15,869 nt of DNA from contig SLFB01000024.1 of assembly GCA_007124475.1 (NCBI GenBank), forward strand, positions 1-15,869, in the 5' to 3' direction. The stretch comes from Vibrio sp. (GTDB lineage Bacteria; Pseudomonadota; Gammaproteobacteria; Enterobacterales; Vibrionaceae). The position numbers and the translations under genes are program-made. Positions 6,892 to 14,263 of this stretch are shown piece after piece. The notes under the pieces are model-generated. The model saw only the letters and a list, made by a program, of their open reading frames with translations, had not been told where the DNA came from and searched no databases. Numbering within the stretch: the first letter of the stretch is position 1; every line of letters begins with the position of its first letter.

Positions 6892-8361
6892 GTGTCTAAC
6901 GACCAACTACCGGCGGCTGCTGACGGTTTGCAACTCAACTTTTGTAAAACATTGGCGTGTGATAACTTTGGCTTGAGTGATGCAAAATATTATGTTTTGC
7001 AACATGCAAACCCAAAGCGACCGACGATGGTTTGTCGTGAGTGTGGAGCTTTCCCCCCCTTACTTAACAATCGCGATGTGCTCAATGAGCTACATCGCTT
7101 GCGTCAGCAACACAGTGATGGTTTACCCGCCTGTCGGCGCGAAAACTGTCAAAACTTCGGCTTATCGGTTCATACGCACAAACACCTTTACCATGCTTTT
7201 GGTTACAGTGGCGATAAACAACGCTATCGCTGTAAACAGTGTCATTCCACTTTTGTCGACAAATGGTCAGGGGCCAATCACAAGCTTCTATTACAAGAAA
7301 GTCTACTCGGCCTATTATTTACTGGTTATGCCGTCCGCGATATCTGCCGTAAGCTAAAAATAAACCCGAAAACGTTTTATGATCACGTTGAGCATATTGC
7401 CAGTCGTTGTCGACGTAAGTTAGCGACCATTGACGCTCGCTGGGTCAATCATGCGACAGACTATCAATTGGCGTCGTACTATATGCCGCTGCAACCAAAC
7501 AGTAATAATGGCGCATTATGGATAACCACTGGCGATGCCCATACCGGTTATATTTTATGTCAGCACGTAAATTATTCTCGGTTAGATGAACCTACAGGTT
7601 TAAAAGAACACGACCCTTATCAATTACCGGCACGGTTCGTTCATGGTGACTATTCTGCCGAGTCTAACCTCCCCTTGCCCTTTCCAGCTAGCAAACTGAA
7701 AGAGAGAATTGATCAAAAATATCAAATCATTTTAGCCAGAGGTAATGTTGAAGATCCAATGGGCAACCTAGTCTCATTCAATTACCCATCTTGCGGAGCA
7801 CTTATTCGCCCGCCCTATACTGCCTATGCTCATTATCTGCATGTTCTAGATATGTGTGAGAGCGGTAAACCTATCAGCATATTCATGCCACAAGATCCGC
7901 TATTACGTTCAGCATCCATGAGTGTCTGCCTACCAAGGATTCAAAGTCAAACCGCACATTTAATGTATGTGGAGCAAGATGCCCAATGGCAACAAAATCA
8001 AACATTTGACAATATTGATATAGTAAGAATGGGGTGGTGGCGCGATCGCTGGGCGATTATTAATCGTGAGCATTCAGCCAAAGGCGTGTGTTATTTAGCC
8101 GGCAATCGCCCAGATGATGCTTATTGGTTATCTGTCGCTTCCACTCAACAAATTGAATTCTATCAATGTCGGTTTCAGCTGTTGTTTGATTCATTAATTA
8201 ACGAACCGCGTCGTAAACTGCGTCCCGGTGGCATTTTACCGCTCTTGGATATTTTCCGAGCGTGGCATAATCTTTGTTATCAAGACAAAAATGGTTATAC
8301 CGCCGCACAAAATTTGGGCGTAACAGAAAAACCACTCACATTACGAGATCTCTTGGCCTAA
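6892..8361 (+). CDS. Transposase-like protein with two zinc ribbons, probably not mobile
   Basis: 489 residues from a GTG with AGGGGG 5 bases upstream. Two zinc ribbons are arranged in tandem: Cys18/Cys23...Cys48/Cys51 and Cys81/Cys86...Cys114/Cys117. Both begin C-x4-C-x-NFGLS, so they look like an internal duplication. A helix-turn-helix follows at ~132-170 (GLLFTGYAVRDICRKLKINPKTFYDHV). The rest resembles an RNase H-like transposase core. GDAHTGYIL (214-222) offers Asp215, MPQDPLLRS (332-340) offers Asp335, and a late Glu around 438 precedes FRAWHNLCY (455-463). The N-terminal ribbon resembles IS1 InsA. No terminal inverted repeats, target duplication or second orf were seen, and it sits 20 bases behind deoD like an operon gene. 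A hairpin CCC-CGA-GGG (6876-6884) partly covers the ribosome site. Function unknown; a domesticated DNA-binding protein is my best reading. Confidence 0.8.
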   Translation: MSNDQLPAAADGLQLNFCKTLACDNFGLSDAKYYVLQHANPKRPTMVCRECGAFPPLLNNRDVLNELHRLRQQHSDGLPACRRENCQNFGLSVHTHKHLYHAFGYSGDKQRYRCKQCHSTFVDKWSGANHKLLLQESLLGLLFTGYAVRDICRKLKINPKTFYDHVEHIASRCRRKLATIDARWVNHATDYQLASYYMPLQPNSNNGALWITTGDAHTGYILCQHVNYSRLDEPTGLKEHDPYQLPARFVHGDYSAESNLPLPFPASKLKERIDQKYQIILARGNVEDPMGNLVSFNYPSCGALIRPPYTAYAHYLHVLDMCESGKPISIFMPQDPLLRSASMSVCLPRIQSQTAHLMYVEQDAQWQQNQTFDNIDIVRMGWWRDRWAIINREHSAKGVCYLAGNRPDDAYWLSVASTQQIEFYQCRFQLLFDSLINEPRRKLRPGGILPLLDIFRAWHNLCYQDKNGYTAAQNLGVTEKPLTLRDLLA

Positions 8362-8446
8362 TAACGGCTAGAACACATTTATTGACTCATATCCTTTCTT
8401 AATTAAAGTTGAATCGTGTAGCATAAACACTTAACCACGGCCATAC

Positions 8447-8564
8447 TATACCCAAACCACTTAGCATGGCGGGTAGGCGGCAGAGAGAGCTTCCCATGAG
8501 CACAGACAGACGATGTGATTGACATGAGCGAAGGTAGCTAGCAGCTTCCAGTAGCAAGGGTATA
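8447..8564 (+). repeat. ERIC element, copy 2
   Basis: 118 bp bounded by TATACCC (8447-8453) and GGGTATA (8558-8564), inverted at the ends. Inside are ERIC landmarks GGGTAGGCGGCA, CCCATGAGCACAGACAGA and GATGTGATTGACATGAGCGAA. It fills most of the 240-base gap between the transposase-like gene and the TPR gene. Its last bases plus the next two form a perfect TATAAT (8561-8566), about 36 bases before the TPR start. Confidence 0.85.
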
Positions 8565-8601
8565 ATAAAGATTAATGGATAAGTGATAAAGGAATGAACG
8601 C

Positions 8602-10068
8602 TTGGAGAAACGTGCAAGCATACCGAAACTAGAGTTAGCTAGGCTCAAGCAACGTATTGAGCTCGAACCTGATCACATCGTTTCTCTCGCTGAAAACTAT
8701 TTGTTACCAGCCACAGCAGCTAATAATGTGCACGATATACAGCAATTGCAGATTATCTTATCTCGCTGCGCTGCGGCGAAAGGGGACTATCCGTCAGGAT
8801 TAAAGCTGATCAAACAAGCGCACCAAATACAAAATGAGCTTGATAATGACGACTCTCTAGCTGAAATCTTTCATGTTTACGCTCTGCATTTTTCTGGGCA
8901 AGGTAAACACTATACCGCCCAGCAATACTGGATAAATGCACTAGAGCAAGCCTCTTGGTCAGATGAGCAAGACATCTTAATCGAGAGTCTTATCGGTCTT
9001 GGCACCATATGGCGAATACATCACCATTATCACCTCGCTTGCTCCACCCATGAACTGGCCGTCAATGTGGCCAATAAACATCGTTCAGCAGCACTTGAAG
9101 GTAAAGCACGTATTTTATGGGCATGGGATTTATATCTACTCAATCAACACTTAGATATGCTGTCGGTTCTTGATGGGGCAGAACAAGCGCTAGATAGCCA
9201 TGTTGAGCAGATATGGCAAGCGCAAATTTGCGAGTTTAGAAGCCTAGCGTTATTAGGGCTAGAACGCTTGACGGATGCTGAACAAGCGGCACAACGTGCT
9301 CACCAGCTTGCTGATCAACATAACTTACCTCGAATGAAAGCCCACGCTTACCTGTGCCGGGCGCGATTAGAGTTAATTCGCGATGAGCTAAACAGTGCGA
9401 TGCAATTGCTTTATTTAGCCGAGCAGTCGGCGCAACAGTTTGCTGATCACGGATTATTGGCACAAATTTACTCTCAACAAGCCACGGTTGCTGAGCAAGC
9501 GAACGACTATAGCAATGCTTTAATAGCGTTTAGAAACTATCGACGACTCTGTCACACCATGTCGCGCCAACAAGCTCAACAAAAAGCCACCGACAAAGCG
9601 CGCACCTCTAAATTTCAATTGGAACAACGTGCGATCAAACTCATCCATCGTGTTCGTTCACAGTATGAATACGACCCTAATAAGCACTTATCTCATGTTG
9701 TTTCCGAAAATGACTGGTGGGAGCAACTGATGCTCTGTAAAGCTGAACTCAGTTATAGTGGTCATTGCGTGGTGATTATCTACCACGAGAACCCGGTCTA
9801 TTTAGAAGCATGCACCGCCAGTATTCATGCCTTATGTGTTCATCCTGATCGATTATCACGCCTGAGCCCAAATCATCTTGGTTTACTGCTTGCTGAAACA
9901 GGTATAAAGGCCAAACAAATGAGCCAATCGATTGTCAATGTATTGGATGCATTTCCTTGGCAACGCAAAGGACTGGAAGAACAGCCTCCTACATTAACTC
10001 AATACGATATTTTACGTTTTCCATTTACCCTGGAACAATTAGAACAAGTCGCAGCACAGGATCAATAA
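8602..10068 (+). CDS. TPR protein with probable degenerate GGDEF domain
   Basis: 488 residues with no signal peptide or membrane helix. Residues ~15-320 are helical repeats of TPR type (for example ~84-118, 125-158, 205-239, 245-279, 285-318). A helical linker (320-350) leads to a C-terminal domain at ~370-480. There DRLSRLSPNHLGLLLAET (416-433) sits where a diguanylate cyclase would have R-F/Y-GGEEF-LVII; the signature is replaced by SPNHL, and VVIIYHENP (390-398) replaces the usual DIDHFK strand. The whole plan matches the gene that follows, so they look like diverged duplicates. The start is TTG at 8602: AAGGA lies 8 bases upstream, and the ATG at 8594 is out of frame. The next gene begins one base after the stop. 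Catalytic activity is not expected; a sensory or regulatory partner of the next protein is inference. Confidence 0.82.
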   Translation: MEKRASIPKLELARLKQRIELEPDHIVSLAENYLLPATAANNVHDIQQLQIILSRCAAAKGDYPSGLKLIKQAHQIQNELDNDDSLAEIFHVYALHFSGQGKHYTAQQYWINALEQASWSDEQDILIESLIGLGTIWRIHHHYHLACSTHELAVNVANKHRSAALEGKARILWAWDLYLLNQHLDMLSVLDGAEQALDSHVEQIWQAQICEFRSLALLGLERLTDAEQAAQRAHQLADQHNLPRMKAHAYLCRARLELIRDELNSAMQLLYLAEQSAQQFADHGLLAQIYSQQATVAEQANDYSNALIAFRNYRRLCHTMSRQQAQQKATDKARTSKFQLEQRAIKLIHRVRSQYEYDPNKHLSHVVSENDWWEQLMLCKAELSYSGHCVVIIYHENPVYLEACTASIHALCVHPDRLSRLSPNHLGLLLAETGIKAKQMSQSIVNVLDAFPWQRKGLEEQPPTLTQYDILRFPFTLEQLEQVAAQDQ

Positions 10069-10069
10069 C

Positions 10070-11650
10070 ATGGAAGTATTATTGAATAAAATTCAAGCAG
10101 CAGGGTTGGATGTAACGGCAGTAAATGGGGAAGAAGCGATTAATCTTTGGCAATATATCCAACACCATATTGCCAGTAATGCCGAAGAGCAAGCATTTTG
10201 CCTGAGCCTAAGCGCCGACTATCGAGCAAAACAACAACAGAGCTTGCAAAGTGCTGAAGATCTTGAGCACGCTTTAGCTTTACTGCATGAAAGCAATCAT
10301 ATTGAGCTGAAATTAAGTATTCATCAAAGCCTTAGCCAACGATTTATCGAGCTGACTCACTATCATCAAGCGCTTAATCACTATCAGATTATGTCACAAT
10401 TAGCGGCTTACCATGGTTATATTGATCCGTTTGTACAAGCAGTACTTGGCATGGGCAATCTATGTTATGCCTATGGAGATTATCAGCGGGCGCTACGCTA
10501 TTACCAAAAAATTGATGCTTTAGAGCACATCATAACCAGTCGCTCTCTGCGATTACGCTACAAACTTCACATTATCGCCTGCTATATCCAACTCAAGCGA
10601 TTGTCCGACGCTCAGCAATTACTAGATATCTGTAAGCAACTTTCGCCATTGGTCGATAACCCAACTTTAAACGGGCAAATTACCCTGTTTCAACAACAGG
10701 TCTATCGTCAACATGGTGATGTCAATCAAGCGATCAATTGCGTTAAAGGCATCCAATACATGGGTGGCCATCGTCAATCCATCTGGCTATCAAATCGGAT
10801 TCGGATTGAACACGCCTACTGCTTAGTTGAGCTAAATAAAATACCACTCGCTATCTTACTTTTGACCCGCGCCGAAAAATCGCTTGACCAACTTGCCGAC
10901 CCCAGCTTACAACAAAGTCTATACCAAGCCTTTAGTTATATTTATGAGCAATCTGGAGACCATAAACAGGCATTAGATTATGAAAAAAAAGGTTTTCAAT
11001 TAGAAGCTGAACTTATTCGCTCCTTACCAATAGGTGAGTTAGGTGCCACTCAGCTACGCCGCTTGTCACGTTTACAACCGCAACTGAAACTGGTCTTGTC
11101 AGAGCAAGAAAATCGCGAACTAAAACAGACCACTGAGCACCAAAAAACTGAAGTAGCGATGTTACAACAAGACGCACTCACCGACCCGCTCACTCAACTG
11201 CATAATCGCCGCTGGCTTGATAGAAAATTCAAACAGTTATTGCATGATGAACTCTCATTCGCCCTGTTAGTTATCGATATTGATCACTTTAAATTAATTA
11301 ATGACACATACAGCCACTTAATTGGCGATCAAGTACTGAGCCAGGTCTCAGCGCATTTAGCGCAATATTTTAACTTTACTGGAACCTCTTGTGTTCGATT
11401 TGGCGGTGAGGAATTCTTAGTCATTATTGAGCACTGCTCGCTAGCACAAGCGGTCAGTCATGCGAATACATTTCGTACTATGGTAACCGAACTAAATTGG
11501 CAAAGCATACTGGGTGAGCGCTGTCTTACGGTAAGTATCGGTGTGACGCTACATCGAGATGGTGAGCATAGCCAACGCACTTTTTATCGCGCCGATAAGG
11601 CGCTGTATAAAGCCAAAGCGAATGGCCGCAATCAAGTGTGTAGTGAATAG
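10070..11650 (+). CDS. TPR-containing diguanylate cyclase (GGEEF)
   Basis: Predicted cytoplasmic enzyme making cyclic di-GMP from two GTP. Residues ~40-320 are TPR-type repeats (for example LCYAYGDYQRALRYYQKI at 131-148, YIYEQSGDHKQALDYEKKG at 290-308). Residues ~340-370 form a coiled-coil linker. The GGDEF domain spans 370-525 with DPLTQLHNRR (372-381), metal-binding Asp403 and Asp405 in VIDIDHFKLIND, the active-site GGEEF (445-449), SIGVT (489-493) and YRADKALYKAKANGRN (506-521). The inhibitory RxxD motif expected five residues before GGEEF is absent (FTGT), so classical product inhibition is not predicted. AGGA lies 8 bases before the ATG within the end of the preceding gene; with the one-base gap this means tight translational coupling. 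No transmembrane sensor is present, so input probably comes through TPR contacts. As I recall VCA0049 of V. cholerae is a GGDEF protein at a similar place. Confidence 0.93.
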   Translation: MEVLLNKIQAAGLDVTAVNGEEAINLWQYIQHHIASNAEEQAFCLSLSADYRAKQQQSLQSAEDLEHALALLHESNHIELKLSIHQSLSQRFIELTHYHQALNHYQIMSQLAAYHGYIDPFVQAVLGMGNLCYAYGDYQRALRYYQKIDALEHIITSRSLRLRYKLHIIACYIQLKRLSDAQQLLDICKQLSPLVDNPTLNGQITLFQQQVYRQHGDVNQAINCVKGIQYMGGHRQSIWLSNRIRIEHAYCLVELNKIPLAILLLTRAEKSLDQLADPSLQQSLYQAFSYIYEQSGDHKQALDYEKKGFQLEAELIRSLPIGELGATQLRRLSRLQPQLKLVLSEQENRELKQTTEHQKTEVAMLQQDALTDPLTQLHNRRWLDRKFKQLLHDELSFALLVIDIDHFKLINDTYSHLIGDQVLSQVSAHLAQYFNFTGTSCVRFGGEEFLVIIEHCSLAQAVSHANTFRTMVTELNWQSILGERCLTVSIGVTLHRDGEHSQRTFYRADKALYKAKANGRNQVCSE

Positions 11651-11865
11651 CCTCAGCCATTGGCGTTCAGACGACCAACCAATAAACAAAAAACCATTAT
11701 TAAAAAATAAACCTGATGAACAATAGTGACCCCAATAGTAAAATCAACTACCAACCCATTCAAAATCCTAATAGTATTGGCTGTGGAATATACATTTATT
11801 ATTTGATTACGGGCGAAATGGATTATTTTATCATAAACTCAATCTTGTACTGGCAATAAGCTAAT
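11651..11865. other. AT-rich intergenic stretch, no supported gene
   Basis: Contains a 47-codon open frame (11716-11859) without a ribosome site, which I do not accept as a gene. A weak imperfect hairpin (TTGGCGT...ACGACCAA, about 11661-11682) follows the cyclase stop but has no T-tract, so no terminator is called. Confidence 0.4.
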
Positions 11866-11992
11866 CATAACTTTTTACTTGAAGATGAAGCCGTATTGGC
11901 TAGACTTGCTTACCCTAATCACATTGTCTATCTGTGCTGATAGGAACAAGCTTATTTGCTGACTAGCTGCATTCCCAAGTTGTTTGAGTAGA
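11866..11992 (-). repeat. ERIC element in reverse orientation, copy 3
   Basis: Read on the minus strand this 127-bp stretch follows the ERIC plan. It starts TCTACTCAAACAACTTGGGA, passes through CAGCACAGATAGACAATGTG, GATTAGGGTAAGCAAGTCTAGCC and CTTCATCTTCAAGT, and ends near AGTTATGA. The length equals the standard ERIC length. The outer TATACCC ends have decayed. It lies between the cyclase gene and the PilZ gene. Confidence 0.75.
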
Positions 11993-12074
11993 AAGCTCTT
12001 CAGCTTCAGTACATTGACACAAAAAATAAAACTATAACAACGGTAAGCTATACACTGACAACGCAGGTCTATTT

Positions 12075-12800
12075 ATGAATACAACGTCATCGGCAATCAA
12101 AAATACTAGCTCTCAAGAACGAGTAGCAAGTAACTCAATGGCTGAAACGCAACTCAATACGCTGGATGCTTTAGCGATGATCGACCATGGTAGCGAACTT
12201 ACCTTAAGTATTACCACTCCTGTAGGTACGAAGTTCCTCTGTCAAACGGCGTTTATTGGCACTCACTCTAACTCTCATATGCTGATCGAAACACCACAGG
12301 TATCAACCAATGATTTAAGCTATTTTTTTCAACCAGGGTTTTGGATACACATTAGGGCGATTTCATCTCGAGGTGAGGGAGCAAAAATTTATTTTCGCTG
12401 CCAACTGCAGCACTTAATTAGTGAGCCCGCTACTTTACTTATTCTTTCCATGCCAAGTGCATTACAAATTAGCGCCCTACGCCAAGAGCCTCGCTACGAG
12501 GTCAACCTATCCGCAAAACTTATTGATGGGCAACAAAAGTTGGAATGTCAGCTCAAAGATCTATCACAGCATGGTTGCTGTATTGCCACTTCACCTTTGA
12601 GTCGACAAATAGAAATCAAATCGCCCATTAACTTAGAGGTTTACGCAAACCCCACATCTCGGCAAGCGATAACCTCGTTGACAGGAACGGTTTGCAATAC
12701 TCAACGCTCCAGTCACTATGCCCGTTATGGTTTAAAATTCGACGAGGCGGGTCATAATAATGCCAAGACATTGTTGGAGAGCTTGCAATTGAACACTTAA
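12075..12800 (+). CDS. PilZ-domain cyclic di-GMP receptor (PlzD/YcgR-like)
   Basis: 241 residues, soluble. Residues ~30-125 form a YcgR-N-like beta domain (ELTLSITTPVGTKFLCQTAFIG...). Residues ~132-238 are the PilZ domain. Both parts of the cyclic di-GMP site are intact: RxxxR as RQEPR (136-140) at the domain junction, and DLSQHG (162-167) matching (D/N)xSxxG. Such proteins change conformation on binding cyclic di-GMP and act on motility, biofilm or virulence. V. cholerae VCA0042 (PlzD), a structurally known member, has the same two-domain plan and, as I recall, the same neighbourhood. AGGT about 8 bases upstream supports the ATG. A TTGACA lies at 12014-12019 but no well-spaced -10 follows. 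The nearby diguanylate cyclase could supply its ligand. It converges on the qrr sRNA gene, which ends 27 bases past its stop. Confidence 0.93.
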   Translation: MNTTSSAIKNTSSQERVASNSMAETQLNTLDALAMIDHGSELTLSITTPVGTKFLCQTAFIGTHSNSHMLIETPQVSTNDLSYFFQPGFWIHIRAISSRGEGAKIYFRCQLQHLISEPATLLILSMPSALQISALRQEPRYEVNLSAKLIDGQQKLECQLKDLSQHGCCIATSPLSRQIEIKSPINLEVYANPTSRQAITSLTGTVCNTQRSSHYARYGLKFDEAGHNNAKTLLESLQLNT

Positions 12801-12826
12801 AAATCCGGTTTGGTTGTCAAAAAGTG

Positions 12827-12858
12827 AAAAAAAACCAACCGCAATGAGGCGATTGGTT
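12827..12858 (-). terminator. Rho-independent terminator of the qrr sRNA
   Basis: Minus-strand stem AACCAATCGC (12858-12849), loop CTCATT, stem GCGGTTGGTT (12842-12833). Nine of ten positions pair. It is followed by a run of T to 12827 (eight T including the last stem pair). The GC-closed six-base loop and T-run are typical of Qrr 3' ends. Confidence 0.9.
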
Positions 12859-12930
12859 ATGATTGGGTGAACAAAAACACGTTCACTAACAACGTCAGTT
12901 GATTAAAATGGCTCTCGGCTTAAAGAGCCA
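12827..12930 (-). ncRNA. qrr: Qrr-type quorum regulatory small RNA
   Basis: On the minus strand bases 12900-12881 read AACTGACGTTGTTAGTGAAC, the conserved core by which Vibrio Qrr sRNAs pair with luxR/hapR and aphA mRNAs. The surrounding structure also fits the family. A 5' hairpin has TGGCTCT (12930-12924) pairing with AGAGCCA (12915-12909). A second has GTGAAC (12886-12881) pairing with GTTCAC (12872-12867). A linker CCCAATCAT leads to a rho-independent terminator. The predicted size of ~104 nt is within the 96-108 nt known for Qrrs. Immediately before the core it reads TTTTAATC where typical Qrrs have CCTAGCC, so pairing beyond the core may differ. Qrr RNAs are made with phosphorylated LuxO and sigma-54 at low cell density and act with Hfq. 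Which numbered Qrr this is cannot be told. No protein gene overlaps it. Confidence 0.9.
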
Positions 12931-12939
12931 CTTGCATTA

Positions 12940-12955
12940 TGCACCACAAGTGCGT
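12940..12955 (-). promoter_or_regulatory. Candidate sigma-54 promoter of qrr, degenerate -24
   Basis: ACGCACTTGTGGTGCA on the minus strand aligns with TGGCAC-N5-TTGCA. GCAC and TGCA are kept, but the -24 GG is CG and one -12 T is G. The -12 GC lies 11-12 bases before the first base of the 5' hairpin, as expected. The sequence TTGCATTATGCAC (12932-12944, plus strand) is one base from the LuxO site TTGCA-W3-TGCAA as I remember it, but it overlaps the promoter. Confidence 0.5.
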
Positions 12956-13030
12956 AACTGAGAAGTGCAACTAAGTGATTTAAGTATACTTTTTATCACT
13001 CCACTGATCCGACCATCGCAATCAATTAGG

Positions 13031-13066
13031 TTAGAAGCTTAGTGACAACTTAGCTATACTGCTAAG
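13031..13066 (+). promoter_or_regulatory. Predicted popT promoter with -10 inside a dyad
   Basis: TTAGAA (13031-13036) and TATACT (13055-13060) are 18 bases apart. The -10 is exactly the six-base spacer of the inverted repeat CTTAGC...GCTAAG (13049-13066). A further half-site GCTTAG lies at 13037-13042. A repressor could bind here; none is identified. Confidence 0.45.
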
Positions 13067-13093
13067 CCAATTATTACCCTTTCCAGGACAGTT

Positions 13094-14005
13094 ATGCACC
13101 ATCTCAGTACATTTTTAAAAGGGATTGCCATGGGGGCCGCAGACGTTGTACCGGGCGTATCAGGCGGCACTATCGCTTTTATCACCGGGATTTACGACAC
13201 CCTGTTAGAAAGCATTCGTCGGATTAATCCTTACCTAATTCAGCATTGGCGACAACATGGTATCAAGTCAGCCTTTCAGTATATCAATGGCAGTTTTTTA
13301 CTTGCTTTAGGGGCCGGCATTATCACCAGTATATTAACCCTGGCAAGACTGATTTCTTGGCTACTATTAAACCACCCCATTCCCACCTGGTCGTTTTTCT
13401 TTGGTTTAATTATCGTATCCGTTTGGCATATGCTGAAACAAGTTCAACAGCGAGATTTATCCCGTTTAACTGCCTTAATCTGTGGTGTGGTATTCGCTTA
13501 CACCATCACCATGATTAATCCAATTGAACTTGATGTGACGACTTTTAGTATTATCATCGCCGGTAGTATTGCCATCTGTGCCATGATCTTACCGGGCATC
13601 TCTGGGAGTTTTATTTTGTTATTGCTTGGTATGTACGCACCGATTCTTAATGCCGTAAAGTCGCTGCAACTGAGCGTGTTAAGCCTGTTTATACTCGGTT
13701 GTATCATCGGCATTACCAGTTTTTCTCATCTTTTATCTTGGTTACTAAAACGCTATCGAGACATGACGTTGACATTGTTAACCGGTTTAATGCTCGGCAC
13801 ATTACCCAAAATATGGCCTTGGAAAGAAACCTTAACTTGGCGAATCAATTCTAGTGGTGAACAAGTGCCCGTTTTACAACAAAACTTACTGCCAACCACC
13901 TATGAGCAACTGACCCATGCCCCCTCTCAACTCGGGGTTGCACTTATTTGTATGTTAAGTGCGATCGTCCTAGTGCTCATATTAGAGAGAACCGCTCAAC
14001 GTTAA
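13094..14005 (+). CDS. popT: DUF368 undecaprenyl-phosphate translocase (PopT family)
   Basis: Polytopic inner-membrane protein of 303 residues. DUF368 proteins were identified as translocases that return undecaprenyl phosphate, the carrier lipid of wall and O-antigen synthesis, to the cytoplasmic face. The V. cholerae member is, as I recall, VCA0040. The sequence shows the family's duplicated re-entrant signature: GAADVVPGVSGGT (14-26) in the N half and AMILPGISGSFILLLLGMY (163-181) in the C half, each with a PG(V/I)SG core. Hydrophobic helices run from about 66 to 113, 125-140, 150-182, 190-217, 223-240 and 278-297. The ATG at 13094 has AGGA 5 bases upstream. It is transcribed alone: the qrr gene diverges upstream, and a terminator hairpin follows 6 bases after the stop. 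Confidence 0.93.
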   Translation: MHHLSTFLKGIAMGAADVVPGVSGGTIAFITGIYDTLLESIRRINPYLIQHWRQHGIKSAFQYINGSFLLALGAGIITSILTLARLISWLLLNHPIPTWSFFFGLIIVSVWHMLKQVQQRDLSRLTALICGVVFAYTITMINPIELDVTTFSIIIAGSIAICAMILPGISGSFILLLLGMYAPILNAVKSLQLSVLSLFILGCIIGITSFSHLLSWLLKRYRDMTLTLLTGLMLGTLPKIWPWKETLTWRINSSGEQVPVLQQNLLPTTYEQLTHAPSQLGVALICMLSAIVLVLILERTAQR

Positions 14006-14011
14006 TCTTAA

Positions 14012-14039
14012 AGGGACAAAAGCAACTCGCTTTGTCCCT
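14012..14039 (+). terminator. Terminator hairpin after popT
   Basis: AGGGACAAA (14012-14020) and TTTGTCCCT (14031-14039) pair perfectly over nine bases, with a ten-base loop that can partly pair further. It begins 6 bases after the popT stop. The following sequence lacks a strong T-tract (CCCTCATTT), so efficiency is uncertain. Confidence 0.7.
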
Positions 14040-14190
14040 CCCTCATTTAGCAATGCAACTCCTTGCATCCAATAGCACTTTTTTCATATCAGAAAGCAAT
14101 TAAAGCTAGACAGCAGATATTGACTAATTATTATTGGCTACCTTGTAGGGTCTGTTGACTTTGCGAGCTGAGTTTTTCAGCAGATGATAG

Positions 14191-14238
14191 GTCCAAACCA
14201 CTTGCAATAGCAGGTAAACGGCCAGTAGCCAGGATATA
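14191..14238 (+). repeat. ERIC remnant with internal deletion
   Basis: GTCCAAACCACTTGCAATAG then CAGGTAAACGGC match the left arm of the ERIC copy at 8447. This passes directly into AGTAGCCAGGATATA, matching its right end. The central ~70 bases are missing. It lies 25 bases before a longer ERIC copy. Confidence 0.6.
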
Positions 14239-14263
14239 ACAAAATAATAAGACAGAGGTTCAA

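Noticed and set aside
11716..11859. 47-codon open frame (MNNSDPNSKINYQP...) between the cyclase gene and the ERIC copy
   Set aside because: No ribosome-binding site before the ATG, AT-rich biased composition, and no recognisable domain. Most likely chance.
14148..14180. GGGTCTGTTGACTTT stretch resembling an insertion-sequence end
   Set aside because: No transposase fragment and no matching inverted end nearby; resemblance alone is too weak.
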